Of a DNA stretch of 64,000 bases, positions 1 to 11,850 are shown piece after piece. The notes below the pieces were generated by a model. The model saw only the letters and a list, made by a program, of their open reading frames with translations. It ran no database searches and was not told the origin of the DNA. Each line of letters opens with the position of its first letter. Position 1 is the first letter of the stretch. Location of the stretch: NCBI GenBank assembly GCA_900618425.1, contig UZAN01039530.1, forward strand, positions 33,735 through 97,734, read 5' to 3'. The translations under genes were made by a program, and so were the position numbers. This DNA comes from Echinostoma caproni (taxonomy: Eukaryota; Platyhelminthes; Trematoda; Plagiorchiida; Echinostomatidae).

Positions 1-1030
1 GGCGATGAAAACGTTGAAAAATAGCTTGCGCTGGGTATTTCATTGAATGCCGGCTTATTGCATTAGAGTAAACGTTTTTATGACCAAAATGAAGGACAGA
101 GAATTTTATAAGGATCTGGTTCTCTGTAAGTGCTCTATACTACATCTTTAGGATAACGAAAAAGTTTATTTTCTGGTGAAAAGTACAGGAACGTCATTGT
201 TCAAACATAATGCGTTATTGTGTTTGTTTTAGTCCATTCTATTGTTTTCAGGAATTATAAGTTGTTAATAGTGTTGATCGTCAACCGTGTTTGTGGGTTC
301 CACCTCTCAACTCGAACATCTCTGGTTTGAGTTGCAGCAATCACACGAAATAGACTCACTGCTGAGAAATCCCTTCAGAGGACTAAGTCGTTATCCAGTG
401 CTGGTTTTCGGCCTTCAAAGAAGGCTTTATTGCAAGGAAACAAAGCGGATCTACTGAATATGATCCAAGCCACATTTGATCGAGCATTGAGCACCTATAT
501 GGTATTTTGGAGTAACAGATGGTTGGGATGGTTGATGGTATCTTCATGGACACTTCAAATTTAGTGGTGTTTTTGGCAGGCAGCTGCTCTGTAAATAGGT
601 TCGAATCCGTTTGCAAAATCAGGCATTTGAGTATATACCAGTGACCCTCCTATTCAGTTTACAAAACAAGTTTTGGTATGAAATTTGCTGATTGGTAGTG
701 GACAAAGCAAACTCTATGGTCACGATGAATTGCTGTACAGTCATGAAAACCGACAGCCTAAGCTACTGGATTTGGAGTCCCGAACCATAGAAGGTGTAAC
801 CATTTTGGAACTCAGAAGCAACAAATCAGAGAATATTTACCGGACATATAGAAAATAGGAAGTTGGTCCGCAATATTTGGGGTTCAAAGAATACATTTGG
901 GATTTTGAAAAAAAAACAATTGTATCTGATACGAGTTCCAAAGTTTTTCACAGTATGATTTATAACAACTTCCATCTTATTTGGGAGTAAATATCAAGGG
1001 CAGGATGGAAAAGTAAATAATTCCAGATTT
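1..1030. other. no recognisable gene; possibly decayed PLE body
   Basis: No open frame here matches a family I know. Because a PLE endonuclease relic starts just downstream on the + strand, this stretch is where its reverse transcriptase should lie. I see no motif A, B or C in any frame. A short + strand reading near 643-665 (DPPIQFT-like) faintly resembles the region after the PLE RT catalytic motif, but it is too short to call. Confidence 0.3.
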
Positions 1031-1032
1031 GG

Positions 1033-1602
1033 TACCAAAGTAAGAATAATTTGGACCACGGTTATCCCATCGCATTCCTCCACAAGTACAGTAAGCCGAT
1101 CAACGCCAAGCCTATTTCCCTAGAGGCTAAGAAGAAAGATGTCTATATGGAACTACCTTTCAAGGGAGATGATGTGACAACAAGGATATCTCGACGTTTA
1201 ACACACGCCGTCGAAAGGACGTACAATGCCGCAAGACTAATGATTGTCTACGGGACGTTTGGTTGTCTCACATGCACTAATATGGATCGGAAAGACGTCA
1301 GTGTTACCTCGAACTGCATCTATTCATTTCAATTTACTTGCGGTCAGCGGTATATTAGAAGGACAGAACCTCACTTATCAACCAGAACGTGTGAACATAT
1401 TCCGAAACACTTTGGTCTTCGCGGAGGGGAATTACCATCTAGTGCGATTGCCCGTCCTTTGTTAGATTCCGGTTACCAGATAGACGCACTCAAAGCGTTT
1501 CGAGTCATTGCTAGGCCTCGAAGTCCACGGACTTTGCGATTCTTAGAAGCGATAATTATTCATCGTTTGAAACTGCAATTGTGTTCCAAAAAACATTTGT
1601 GA
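1033..1602 (+). pseudogene. Penelope-like element, GIY-YIG endonuclease relic
   Basis: An open frame of about 183 codons reads as the C-terminal part of a PLE polyprotein. It starts in the post-RT linker (GYPIAFLHKY), continues through the usual LPFKGDDVTTRISRRL and ERTYNAARLM segments, and enters the GIY-YIG nuclease: CIYSFQFTCG is the GIY strand and YIRRTEPHLSTR the YIG strand. It ends with the helix carrying the conserved Glu (RFLEAIIIHRL) and LCSKKHL before a stop. In active PLEs this nuclease nicks target DNA for RT-primed insertion. The YIG glycine is replaced by Arg and the Arg expected after the YIG strand is Pro, so it is probably inactive. No initiator Met is needed: the open frame simply begins after an upstream stop. 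The RT half is missing or unrecognisable, as in a 5'-truncated insertion. Confidence 0.85.
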
Positions 1603-1872
1603 TGCAACTGTTTTTGTCTTGGTAGTGATGATATTACAGTTGATACCACCCTACCATAGCATGACGTGACATGACCTTCCCTCCCCCTCCCTAGTTCACC
1701 ACATTCACCACATCGTTTGGTCCAGTTCAGCCCATATCAAATTTTCTCATCTTACTTGACCTCAACCCCTAACCAAACACAAATCACTCGACTCACTTGT
1801 CCAACACTTTGTTCAAGTAACTCATTTCAACTCTTGTGCTTCTTGGTTTCATATCAGCTTGTAAATGTGTGT
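1603..1872 (+). mobile_element. 3' untranslated tail of the 1.0-kb PLE
   Basis: Directly after the endonuclease stop the + strand becomes pyrimidine-rich (ccctccccctccct near 1679, then CAC-rich triplets). The PLE relics at 8.9 kb and 18.2 kb show a similar composition after their endonuclease stops. The tail ends without the PLE terminal-repeat sequence, where an unrelated repeat arm begins near 1876. Assignment rests on position and composition, not on an alignment. Confidence 0.4.
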
Positions 1873-1875
1873 TTA

Positions 1876-1929
1876 CAGCTGAATGAAAGCACGCGAAATT
1901 GATGGCCAATATCAATTCTGTCCACATAT
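1876..1929 (+). repeat. dispersed copy of the 3.4-kb fold-back arm
   Basis: This segment (GAAAGCACGCGAAATTGATG and onward to TTCTGTCCACATATG) matches, in direct orientation and with scattered substitutions, the right arm of the inverted repeat at 3744-3822 (GAGAGCACGCAAAATTGATG). It is therefore a third, solitary arm of the same family. Confidence 0.6.
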
Positions 1930-3390
1930 GTCTTCTGTTGTTGATGAAATGAATAAAGGGAAATAGATGTTTCACAAATTTGAAAACGGTTGGAAATAAT
2001 GGTGCAAAGGAGATATTATTAACTTTCACATGTGCCGCGTCGATATTTCGAGACACGTTTTAATTCATTTAGTCCTGATATACAAAGGAAGTGATGTTTT
2101 TACTAATTTCAACTATTATTTGAACCTAAAAATAACGCTAAACTGGAATTCGCGACTTCTTATTGCTTCTAATTGTCTCCGAACAATTTTCGTCACTTTG
2201 CTTGCAAAGTGCGGTTCACGCATAGGTCAACAGAAGACGCAGATTGATATTTTCCTTTTACTGGTTATTGTGAATCTTAAAGAAGTATACGTTAACTATT
2301 TAGTTTTTAAAGTTCCTGCCAAGTTGTACTGTGCATTATTTTCAAGCCAGTTAGCTCACATTTTCAATGTTCCATTTTGTAACAGATTGGGTTAATTGGT
2401 TGATATTTGGGTTTTGCTCTGCAGCACGCAAACAACATGTGGCAGGAAGTCTCACCCACAATCCAATCTATCAGCTACGGTTAGTTGTCAATGACCATAA
2501 TTCACGCTTAGATCAACTGTGATGCATTTACATTTCTCGAATTGAGAGTAAAATATCTTTCAAAAGGGTGAAGTTCCATTTCTTTTATGATCAACTAGGG
2601 GGCTTGAGTGGGAATTCATATGATTTAGACTAGCATCAATGTATTTGATTAGTTGTAACTAATGTGTCGCAGGTTTAGTACGTTTTTCACCACAGTTTTG
2701 CAATGCAAACATCACATAACGACGGGTGAAATATCCAAACAGATATTTTCCCCGTCGCATTAGTCCAAACACTCTACATTCACTATGATCTTGTCAATGT
2801 TTACGGCAATGGTCTGTTAGCTATGTCTGTTAATTTCACAATGGTGGATGAAACCCGGAAACCCAGGAAGATGAATTCTCATATTCAAGAACAAAATTAA
2901 CATAGAACAGAAATAGTGAAATAACTCACCGCTTCATTAAGGACGGATCATAAACGGGATGAAGCTTACGAATTTTATCGTGGGTTAAACGATCGTATTG
3001 AGGGAAACTATTCTGTTTACCGCAGGTTGTTGCAAAAAGGAGTCAGTAATAGCTGGAAAATGCAAATAATAATGGTGTTCAAATATCCCAGTTACTGTAA
3101 AGCAAAATTGGTTTGCAATGCTTCTAGTTAGGCTTGTATTGTATAGAAGATTGGGAGTATAAAGAGATCATTTTCGGGCTTTTGAGGATTAACGACCGAA
3201 AAAATCCAGACTTCTCTTGAACGTGTTGGAAATCAACTTGATGTTGGTTCTGGTGTACAATGCCTGATTTCGAATGCAGAACGTATTCGTAAGTATATTT
3301 ATCACCAATTATTATCGGGCTGCCTGGGCCAGCGTTATCATCAATTTCACAGAATTTGGGAGTAATGTTGAGCTAGTAACTTCATAAGTT
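1930..3390. other. unannotated AT-rich stretch
   Basis: The longest open frame (2030-2395, +, about 121 codons) has hydrophobic, low-complexity composition, no recognised motif and no supporting context. I see no gene here. Confidence 0.5.
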
Positions 3391-3396
3391 CTTATT

Positions 3397-3822
3397 TTGA
3401 ATAAAACAAGTAACACAATATGAACAGAATTGAAATTGGCCATCAATTTTGTGTGTTCTCAATCAACTGTCTATGCAGATTAAATAGGTCGAATTTTATA
3501 AGAAAGAATACCAGATACATGGACATTTACACGGGCTCAGGCGGAAAACACCGAGTGGTTGAGTAATCAACAAAATCATTTGGGTATGGGTGAACGAGGG
3601 GGATAATGATCACAAATATTCAGAAAAAATAAAATTTTAGCATAGAAACCGTTACCTAATGGAAAACGATTAACCGTGGAGGAAAAAATGTTGAAAATGG
3701 ATACGAAACAGGAAATCGAAAAAATCAAAAATAAATTAGAAGGAATAGACAACTGATTGAGAGCACGCAAAATTGATGACCAAAATGAATTCTGCTCATA
3801 TTGTGTTACTTGTTTTATTCAA
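3397..3822. mobile_element. fold-back / MITE-like element with about 77-bp inverted arms
   Basis: The left arm (3397-3473) begins TTGAATAAAACAAGTAACAC and runs through CATCAATTTTGTGTGTTCTC to TGTCTAT. The right arm (3744-3822) is its reverse complement with about ten differences, ending TTACTTGTTTTATTCAA. The arms enclose about 270 bp with no transposase. The same arm sequence recurs alone at 1876-1929 and, more weakly, at 30948-30978, so this is a dispersed family. The inverted arms plus non-coding core suit a MITE or fold-back transposon. I could not identify a target-site duplication by eye. Confidence 0.65.
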
Positions 3823-3829
3823 ATGGATC

Positions 3830-6800
3830 CAAGTTAAAGAACGTTTTGGATATTTCTTATTTTGTTTCTGAACGTGAGCGAAATACGGTGTCATGCCGAG
3901 TACTGTTCAAGAAACCTAAGGAAATAACATTCCAAGAGCAGTATAAATCACTAGTGTGGTATGCACAGTGCCTAAAAAGGACATTGTTCTCCAAATATAA
4001 TGAACTGTGCAACATTCTGATATCGTTTTTCCACAATATATGTTGTGAATTTGTATCAAAATGTCGGTTGAACTGCACATGTCTCATAGTATGTCTATTT
4101 TAAATGAGGGGGATAGTAACTGCATTGCTACTTGGCGGTAAACGTGGGATGTGAAACTTCGGGATGACACAGAGAAGACAATACATAATTCAGGCGCATT
4201 GCAAACGGCGAACTGGAAGCGGGTATAGCGGATGTGAGCTGTGCCTGAAAGAATAGCACAGTGGTAACGAAACTAAAACAAATGAACGACACACGATTCT
4301 CAATAAACGGCGTAACCGATTTCCAACAAAAGCCTACCGTCACATATCTTGCTAGTTCTAATAAAAAACATAACATCTGTATGAAAGTAATCATGGAGAT
4401 CTCCGTCGGTTACAGATCGCCGTCTTCTTGAATAGCGTTGAAAGGAAAATGGGTTGACCACATTAACCATAAAACATCTTAACAGAGTAGCTTTTGCTGA
4501 GATGTTCTAACTAAATGACAAATACAACCAACATCTGCATGATGTTTCTCGCCTTCGTTTACGAAAGAAACTGACAACTTGGATAATTCAAACATTTTAC
4601 AGAATAAAAATCACAGTTTGGTTTCCACTGCATAGATGAAATGCAAAAATTAGATCAGTGATTTCACAACGTGATAAAAATCAAATCAACAGATTGAGGG
4701 TACTGATTAAACTGAGCATTAATTGTCTCGCAAGGGAAAAAATTAATTAATGTTTAGTTGCAGAATGCATCAAGACATGGAATCAAACAGGATGCTTTCA
4801 CTGAATTTGTTAATTGTGTTCTAATTTGATTGTTGAAGTTTAGTCGTAAATAAATAGTGCTATGGAAATTTTATTCAATCTGGTTAGAAAACATACCCGG
4901 AGCTATCTCCATTCTCAAAAAAACCTATGTTTGGGGTAACGTCACTACCGTCAATTTTCACCCCGATCGGGGAGTGCAGTCGTCACATAATGGGAAACGT
5001 TCATATGCTTTTCATAAAATGTATTAATTATGCAGTGAACTATACATACCGTGATGAGATGATAAACCATTATTGAGGTATAGCTTACAGCAAAACAACC
5101 AGTTTCAATACAACGCGGTATCTTGCTCCACGCAGCCAGTTGTGAAAGCATTTAAACCGAATTCAAACCATAGACCATAGAAATTCCCTAATGTTCAGTG
5201 GCTCCACATTGGTTGTATGTTCAAAAGGTGTTGGAAGTGGAATATACTAAAAATGATAGGTTCACAGAGGTTCACACAGAGACCTGACGTGACAATTGAG
5301 CAAACAAGAAATCGCTCATTCCCAATATATTTCTGAAATATTTTAGTGTTTACATGGCTATTATTCATATTATCTACTCATTTATTTTTTAATGAAAACC
5401 TAATGAACAAAAACAAGATATTACTAACAATGATCTTTGTTTTTTACCGAATAAACACAGCTTTAAGTACTGGAATGTGACCGTCCAGCAGTATGGTTTG
5501 TGTATGTACTCAGTGCAATGTGTAACACGTGTTTGTATTCCGGGGCCTTTCTTTTCGGAAAGCAAATAAACAGAAAAATGCCTATTTAACAGTAAAATTG
5601 AAACGGAGAATCGGTGGGGAGTCTAGGTAGTCTAGTACGTAAACTGATCGTAACGTGACAGACCGGATGCAATGAAGACAAGTGCTTGTTAATCAGATCT
5701 AAGGCTCAAACCTATAATAAACATATTGGTTTTAGACGCCTAAGTGAATTCTGAATGATGACTCGTGAGACGAAACATAACGTGAAGGTTGTAAACCTGT
5801 ACAAGTGAGTATGTGTTGTAAAATACAACCCACTAAAGTCTGCTGAATTTCTGTCTTGTTTTCGTTCTCACATTACTGTTTTTAGCCATTGCCATTGGTG
5901 AACAATTTGATTTCCCACGAGTCTTGACGGATTCCTTTTTTCAGTAGCACTATGGTAACCATCAGAACGCGCTACAACCGCGTACAAAAAAGGCAATGAA
6001 ACGAGGAAATTGAAATTAGCACCTTTTTTTACCAAGACCAAATCTCAGTTTCTGCGTTTGTGAACGAGTTTGTTAGTGCACATGGAAGGGGTTACTTCGT
6101 CATGAAACTGTAATGCACTCGAACTGCGGAGCAATCAGTGCAGCTACTGTGCCAGAAATTAGGCCGTATCGAGCAAGGAGTGTACCCTGTAATTCGCTTG
6201 TGAGAAACTGTATGCTAATTCGGATTCAGTGTGTTGGGCTCGTATTTTGATACTTGTCAAACACTGCTTGTTTGAGTGCATGCCTGAATAAACACGTGTG
6301 CATGTGTTTGTGTGTGCTACAGTCTCAAACGATACCTGTTTACGTAACCTACAGGCAGACACACACGCACACTGTTCCAAACCAGGTACCGAGATGAGCT
6401 AAGAGACAAATTATTTATGACATTCTGGGGTTTGGGGGACAAGTGTTCGTCCTGGACAACCCCGATTGTTAGTTTCTCTCGCTGCAACACAGTCATCTGC
6501 ATAATGCGCGCTGTCTTGAACGCGCGAGCGCTTGAAAGATTATCACTATTTGAGAGGGAAACCCGTCAGTAGTCGTTTGTGGCCCGACAAAATGGGCTGT
6601 CTGGGTAAAATTTCGGAAACAGTAATATGTCTTCCAAGGTATCCCATCTTACCATTCGACACCCTCAAATCCTGATAACCAGTGTAAGTGATTTCGATGC
6701 AAACCACAAGAGGTTTGGACCGTGTTTTACAGAACGTCTCACTCTATGCTGTTCTCACCTTCGATGCACTGATCCTATTGTTTGGACAGTTTTGTATAAC

Positions 6801-8655
6801 GCTTGCCTAGGATAATTTTCAATGTTGAGTTCAATAGTGAGACATTTTGTTAAGACGTGATGCGAATTAAAAACCATTTTCTAAATTGTTACGTCTTCAG
6901 CTGTAATGCAATCCGAATCACTTTGGGACTTGAAGGGAAAACAAAATTCGGGATACTTTTTCATAAAACTGCAGTCGAAACAGAGTGTTTAAAATTTATG
7001 CGGAAAAAAAGTGTCATTTGTGCAATTCAGTGATTAAGTCCCCCTATGATAACTCTGAGTTCCAGCGTGATAGGGCTTGTTTAATTAAAGAAAAAATCAC
7101 TGAATAGTTGTATCTTTTTTTGGAACGAGATTTGCTTGAGTTTGATGAAAACTAATAGTTTACTGATGAACCGTATAACACAACACCGTTGAAGCCTGCG
7201 TGAATACATTTTATCTGAAACTGAATAAATTTACTCAGTATACTGGAGTTCGTGTGTACGGCAGGTTGTCCCCCGTGAATAAAAGCGTCGAAAAACCAAA
7301 TATAGATCGAGTATCGGCGAGGGCCAAAACCGTCGTCAGACAGGAGCATCTCCGAGGAGAGGCCTAATCTACATTATGCAAGAGAGGAAAACTTAAACAC
7401 CATTAACCGAAAGGTCTAGTGAAATTTGGGCGTAATGGAAAATTGTCAAGGTCATTACAATATGCGATCGCTGCAGTCTAAATTTGTGATTGATTCATTT
7501 TCCGGTGTTTGAAATTATAATAGGATATGGTTGAAAAACAATCGCAAATTAAGGTGTCAAAAATTTGACATGCGATTTTCTCATGAAATGTAGGCAGTAC
7601 GAACCAGCTGGATAATCTTGAATGGCCTTAGTGATGGTCTCTTGTCTGAGATAAGAATGCTCTATATTTCAAAACCATTCATGCAAAAGAAACCAAAGTA
7701 CACTTTTGTTTCACCGAGGACAAATGGAACCTAGGGGATCAGTTGACCCACATCCCAATTGGTCTAAACTTACTTCCGAAACAGCAAAGATAGTTCGGTC
7801 GGGTTGTATTACACGAATCGCGAGGCGTTATTCTGCCAAGACACATGCTGCACGTTGTGTGAAAGCACGCTACCGAAGTAAATATTCGGCTAGTCGCTCG
7901 GTGTCTGTTCTGATGGGATTGAAAAAGTTCGAAAATACGTCAGATTTTAAGGTTAACAACAAGTAACAATTTGTTCCAAAAGTAGACCATGAAATGGATA
8001 TTAATTAAAGAAGAGAATCAAAAGCATGGCCTGACCCAAATAAACGTGATGGATTAAATGCAATTTTTTAATTTAGAAAATTTGGAAGAAGAACAATATA
8101 TATTCATTAGGAAATTTCTCCATAATTTTTAGAAAAACCTTTCTTTCGATGTATAGTTATGGAGATTTATGAATATCGGTTTGGTTTCTATTTCAAGTTC
8201 GATTTTATTGATATCTTTCTGCCTGCGAAGTATTCATAGCGAATTAGTGATACACAAAGAAAACAAATCAAAGTGGACAGTTTGCATGTGAATTGGTGTA
8301 TTCGGTATATTTCTTTTTGTTGCCTGGTTGATCAAAGAGTGAAAACCTCAGTACTGTCTGGTTTAGACCAGCAGCTGAAGTAGGAAAGGGTGTGCTGTAC
8401 AAAAGCGTATACGACGTCAATGCATTGGCTACAATCCCACAGAATTTGGTGATATTTTCACAATCAAAGAACACGGCTGCAAAGGAAATAATTTAAATCT
8501 AGTGTATTCATGCAACAGTTCAGTGTGTTGTTAAGTCAACAGTCTGCAAACATTTGAATTTCACCAAAAACCAAGTTTATATAAGAGAAACCACTCGATT
8601 GAGCGAAATCAAAGCAAAAACCAAGATCTAACGAAACATACTAGGGTTTACCAAT
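3830..8655. other. unannotated stretch, no recognised gene
   Basis: Several 60-100-codon open frames occur on both strands (for example 3801-4103 +, 4128-4394 -, 6159-6380 -, 7706-7966 +), but none has a motif, a credible splice framework or a relation to a known family. Composition is ordinary AT-rich intergenic DNA. Confidence 0.5.
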
Positions 8656-8689
8656 ACAAAGCGCCATTCTTTATCATCTCGTGGATATA

Positions 8690-8868
8690 GGCCATCAAAT
8701 TTGAACATAATCCGCATTCGGATTAATCTATCGTGAGCCCCACAACCCCTCCGAGGCGCTTATACACACTAGCTACCGCCGAGGCGATAAGTACTCGCCT
8801 TTTTCCACGAGAACTTTACGCACAAAAGCAACTGGTTGAAACTCTCCATTTACCTTGGCCCCCAATTG
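8690..8868 (+). pseudogene. Penelope-like element, C-terminal end of GIY-YIG endonuclease
   Basis: The + strand translation near 8770-8860 reads LATAEAISTRLFPRELYAQK followed by QLVETLHLPW. This is the closing helix of PLE endonucleases: the conserved Glu sits in AEA, and the ELCxQKxLV-type tail appears with Cys replaced by Tyr. Only this end of the protein is preserved. The GIY and YIG strands are not recognisable upstream, so it is a severely truncated relic. After the LPW the frame runs into a histidine-rich translation (CAC/CAT repeats) that is better read as 3' untranslated sequence. Other PLE relics in this window also end with an equivalent tail. Confidence 0.7.
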
Positions 8869-9010
8869 ATCACCAACATCACCACCACCACCCACATCAT
8901 CATTGCAATCAAATCAATCGCACTCAAACAACGGCGCATAGGACTAAAATTACCCCTCTACTCTCCTCATCCGGATTGAACTTTGAACCAAGCGTTTTTA
9001 TCTTTCTAAA
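8869..9010 (+). mobile_element. CAC-rich 3' tail of the 8.7-kb PLE
   Basis: The sequence after the endonuclease end is rich in CAC/CAT triplets (8876-8910) and C-rich up to about 8980. I infer it is the untranslated end of the same element. No terminal repeat follows. Confidence 0.35.
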
Positions 9011-11720
9011 GACACTTGCAATTTTAAGTGAATTGGAATAGTCAAAGGACAATTGTTCATGAGGATCTAATAGCATGATTAAAAAAAATCGTAGAATGAA
9101 CCGAAGAGTTCCTCCATGAGTAATTTCTCCCCGTTTAATGGACTGGTTAATTTGCATTAATTCAACAGAATCTATCGAGTACCAAGGTGATAGCAAACGA
9201 GACACAACTGTGGCTTTCTGAACATGTGGTAAGTTGGCATCCCAAGCCGGAGGGTGAATATAATCAGTTATTTTCTAGTCAAATTCTGTCAGGGCAGAGC
9301 TGCAAAGCTGCCTCTGTGGTCCCAACCACTGACTGTACTCCTTTATCTCTCCCCATAACCAACCTAAATGTGAATTTTTGATCTTTGACCCTCGATTTTA
9401 AAATCGGAACACAGATCATAGGTCCCCAAATTTTTTTGTGATTTCATTCTAAAGCGATTGCACCTACATTGTCTTAGGAAAATAACTGGAGGGCGTGTTG
9501 GGGCTGAACGGTCGAGGCCAAATAATACTAGCAAGGGGTGGAATGGTTTGTCTCCCATTCTCTTGTTCGAACAATAACGAGCTATGTCAGCGATGGAGAT
9601 GGATTGGTGTCATCACATAGCTCATGCGTGGTTGTCCATTTGGGGTCGGGGAAATCTTACTGCCTGAAAAGGCACGTTTTGAACCTACAATTCTGGATCT
9701 AACATGCGGATGATAATAAACTCGACTGTATCTAGCGCTGAAATGGGATCAGGTTTGTACTTGTGGGACTCGGTAAATGACGATGAAAGCAGTATCAGTG
9801 CCCTTTCATGTGACTAGTCTCCACCAAATGTGCAAAAATCTTACTAAGAATAATCTTTTTCTTTCCGTCTCTATTTCCTTTGGATTGATGTTCCTTGATT
9901 GGTACGACCTTCGTAAATGGCAGCACCTGGGCACCTAAGTTGATAGACAACCGTTTACGAGGTCAATGTAGGCCACTTATCCTAGTTTCGACATTAGATG
10001 ACGGTCGTTCTTGAAAACAAGCGACTGAACTGAACATTGTTCTGACTGAGGAACTCAGAAAACTAATGAAAATTTCGGTTTGTGGATTCTCTTCGAACGA
10101 AGATTTGATTATTAGTCGTTTCCCAATATCAGGTTTTGGTCTTTCAGAGTAGTTACGACCAATAAACGTTTCTGTTTAGCGGTTTATCAAAAGCATATTC
10201 CACACAAATGCGGCTTCTTTTTTATTGTGACTTCTGAGTAGATATATCTTGCTCTGAATGAAAGCCCAACTTACATTTGTAGGCGAGTGGTACAAAACTG
10301 TGGAGTTCCGTGTACCGCCAGCTTCATGTGTTTTTTGTTTTATACCGATTCCGATGTATGAAAGCCTCCCAACATGTCGGTAAAGTAACTCAGAGGAGTG
10401 ATATGGTTTTTTATCTTCTTGCTTCTCAACAGCAGAACGTATCCCCGAATGTAAGATGTTAAAGTCCAAAAAACACCCACAGTGCATCTGTCTTGCTTGT
10501 GTACGCGGTATCTGATATTTCAAAACATATCGTTGTTCTGATTGAACTGCTCTGGTTGCGCGGATGTGACCAGTTAACTTGAACAGAACAAATTCGACCT
10601 GTCTGAAACGATGTTTGTTTTTATTCCTCTTACCATCAAACCGTTTCAATAGGTCGAATCAATGCAGGAAAAAAAACGTTTTGGATTTTACTGATTGAGC
10701 ATTTGAGAAGTGCTCGGTCTTGATTAGTTTTCATTCATCATATCTCTCTTTACTAATTATTTGAAAACATAACACTAATTGTTAGCCACTGTTTCGAGGT
10801 GCTGGAGTAAAATGGTGGGGTTATATAAGCATAGAGTAGATATACCTATTTGCCAATGCGTTCTTGTTCTTCTTGTGTACTCAGAACCCTCATGTGGAGA
10901 TCTGTTGAGCAATTGACTTGGGTGCTCGTAAAAGTTCATTCTCTAGGTAAACAGCACGAAATGTACCGAAACGATGGTTGCTAACGAAATTGTGTTATGC
11001 GAAATATTGCTGTTTTTGAGCTACATATGAATTACACTTTACAGGTGTAACCATCAATTAATCAGCTCCAAGGCTGTTCTAACTTCGGTGTCGGTGTAAG
11101 ATCGTGTTACATGGTACTTTGGGAGAGGGTAGCACTGCAAAGTGGCTAGCCATTAATCAGTAGATTAAGCTTAATAGTTTTTTCTTTTAACTGTACACAT
11201 ACTAGTGGCGAAAGAAAAAACGTAAACATTTTAGACTAGCCCACTGCAAAATTAACTGCATCATTTTACTTAACATAGGTTTGAAAATATCTACGTGGCT
11301 TTTCTCTACGTAGAGCCAAGCTAGGGTTTTTTCGAGGAACTCAAACAAAGACTCTCATACATAAACTTCTATTGGTTGTTGATTGCATCTAGTAAATAAC
11401 TATTTCATTTGGAAATTTTCGAGATTTCGCCTTCGGTCCCACAGTAAATAGTTTGAATATTGCGTTTGTTTTCCAAAACGGCTCTTGTCCCACTGCCTGT
11501 CTTCGTGAGATTTACGAAAGCTAACCAGATTGACACTTTTCGATAAACGAATCACGAAAAATGCGACAGTTCTCATATCGAACCACTCCACTCAAAATAA
11601 TGTATCACACAGTTTTGTTTTTCATGGAATAGTTGGCAATAGTAGAAGTAAATAAAGATATAGGACTTTATGCTATTTTGAGCGGTCCACGAAGCCATGG
11701 GCTGTACAACAACAAACTCT
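9011..11720. other. unannotated stretch with one longer open frame
   Basis: Apart from the unassigned frame at 10176-10649 nothing is recognisable. A 9-bp perfect stem (GAGCTATGT at 9579-9587 with ACATAGCTC at 9615-9623) encloses a 27-nt loop, and may be chance. Confidence 0.4.
10176..10649 (-). CDS. unassigned open frame, 157 codons
   Basis: This is the longest uninterrupted frame in the window that I cannot tie to a transposon. The translation is basic at its N-terminus (KRFDGKRNKNKHRFRQ) and contains AGGTRNSTVLYHSPTNVSWA, but shows no domain, signal peptide or membrane segment that I recognise. It starts at an ATG. No neighbouring frame suggests exons of the same gene. It could be a fragment of an unknown repeat, a real single exon, or chance. 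I do not assign a function. Confidence 0.15.
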   Translation of the reverse strand: MKRFDGKRNKNKHRFRQVEFVLFKLTGHIRATRAVQSEQRYVLKYQIPRTQARQMHCGCFLDFNILHSGIRSAVEKQEDKKPYHSSELLYRHVGRLSYIGIGIKQKTHEAGGTRNSTVLYHSPTNVSWAFIQSKIYLLRSHNKKEAAFVWNMLLINR

Positions 11721-11727
11721 GCAGGGC

Positions 11728-11762
11728 AGGTGGTGGTGATGGTGGTGGGGGTGGTGGGGAGG
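11728..11762 (+). repeat. G-rich GGT-type repeat, potential G-quadruplex
   Basis: A run of GGTGGT units with one GGGGG and one GGGG tract. There are many closely spaced GG or longer runs, compatible with a two-tetrad quadruplex. It pairs with the C-rich block at 11835-11848. Confidence 0.6.
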
Positions 11763-11813
11763 TAAAAAATTCAAGCATATTGTTGACTCATTATCCAACC
11801 GGTTAAAATGATC

Positions 11814-11850
11814 TCTACTACTACTACTACTACTACCACCCCCACCACTA
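11814..11850 (+). repeat. (CTA)n microsatellite ending in a C-rich block
   Basis: About eight CTA/ACT triplets run into ACCACCCCCACCAC. The last 14 nt (11835-11848) are an exact reverse complement of 11742-11755 in the G-rich block. Confidence 0.75.

Noticed and set aside
2030..2395. 121-codon open frame
   Set aside because: Hydrophobic, AT-driven composition with no motif and an untypical gene context. Chance frames of this size are expected in 64 kb.
5750..5800. CTGAATGA, a small CTC/GAG hairpin and CGAAAC, hammerhead-like
   Set aside because: An extra base disrupts the core and the predicted stem I strands are not complementary.
8880..8915. Histidine-rich peptide that looks like a metal-binding tract
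   Set aside because: It lies after the PLE endonuclease end and is a CAC/CAT simple repeat in untranslated sequence.
9579..9623. Hairpin GAGCTATGT/ACATAGCTC
   Set aside because: A 9-bp stem with a long loop is within chance expectation for 64 kb, and nothing nearby gives it a role.
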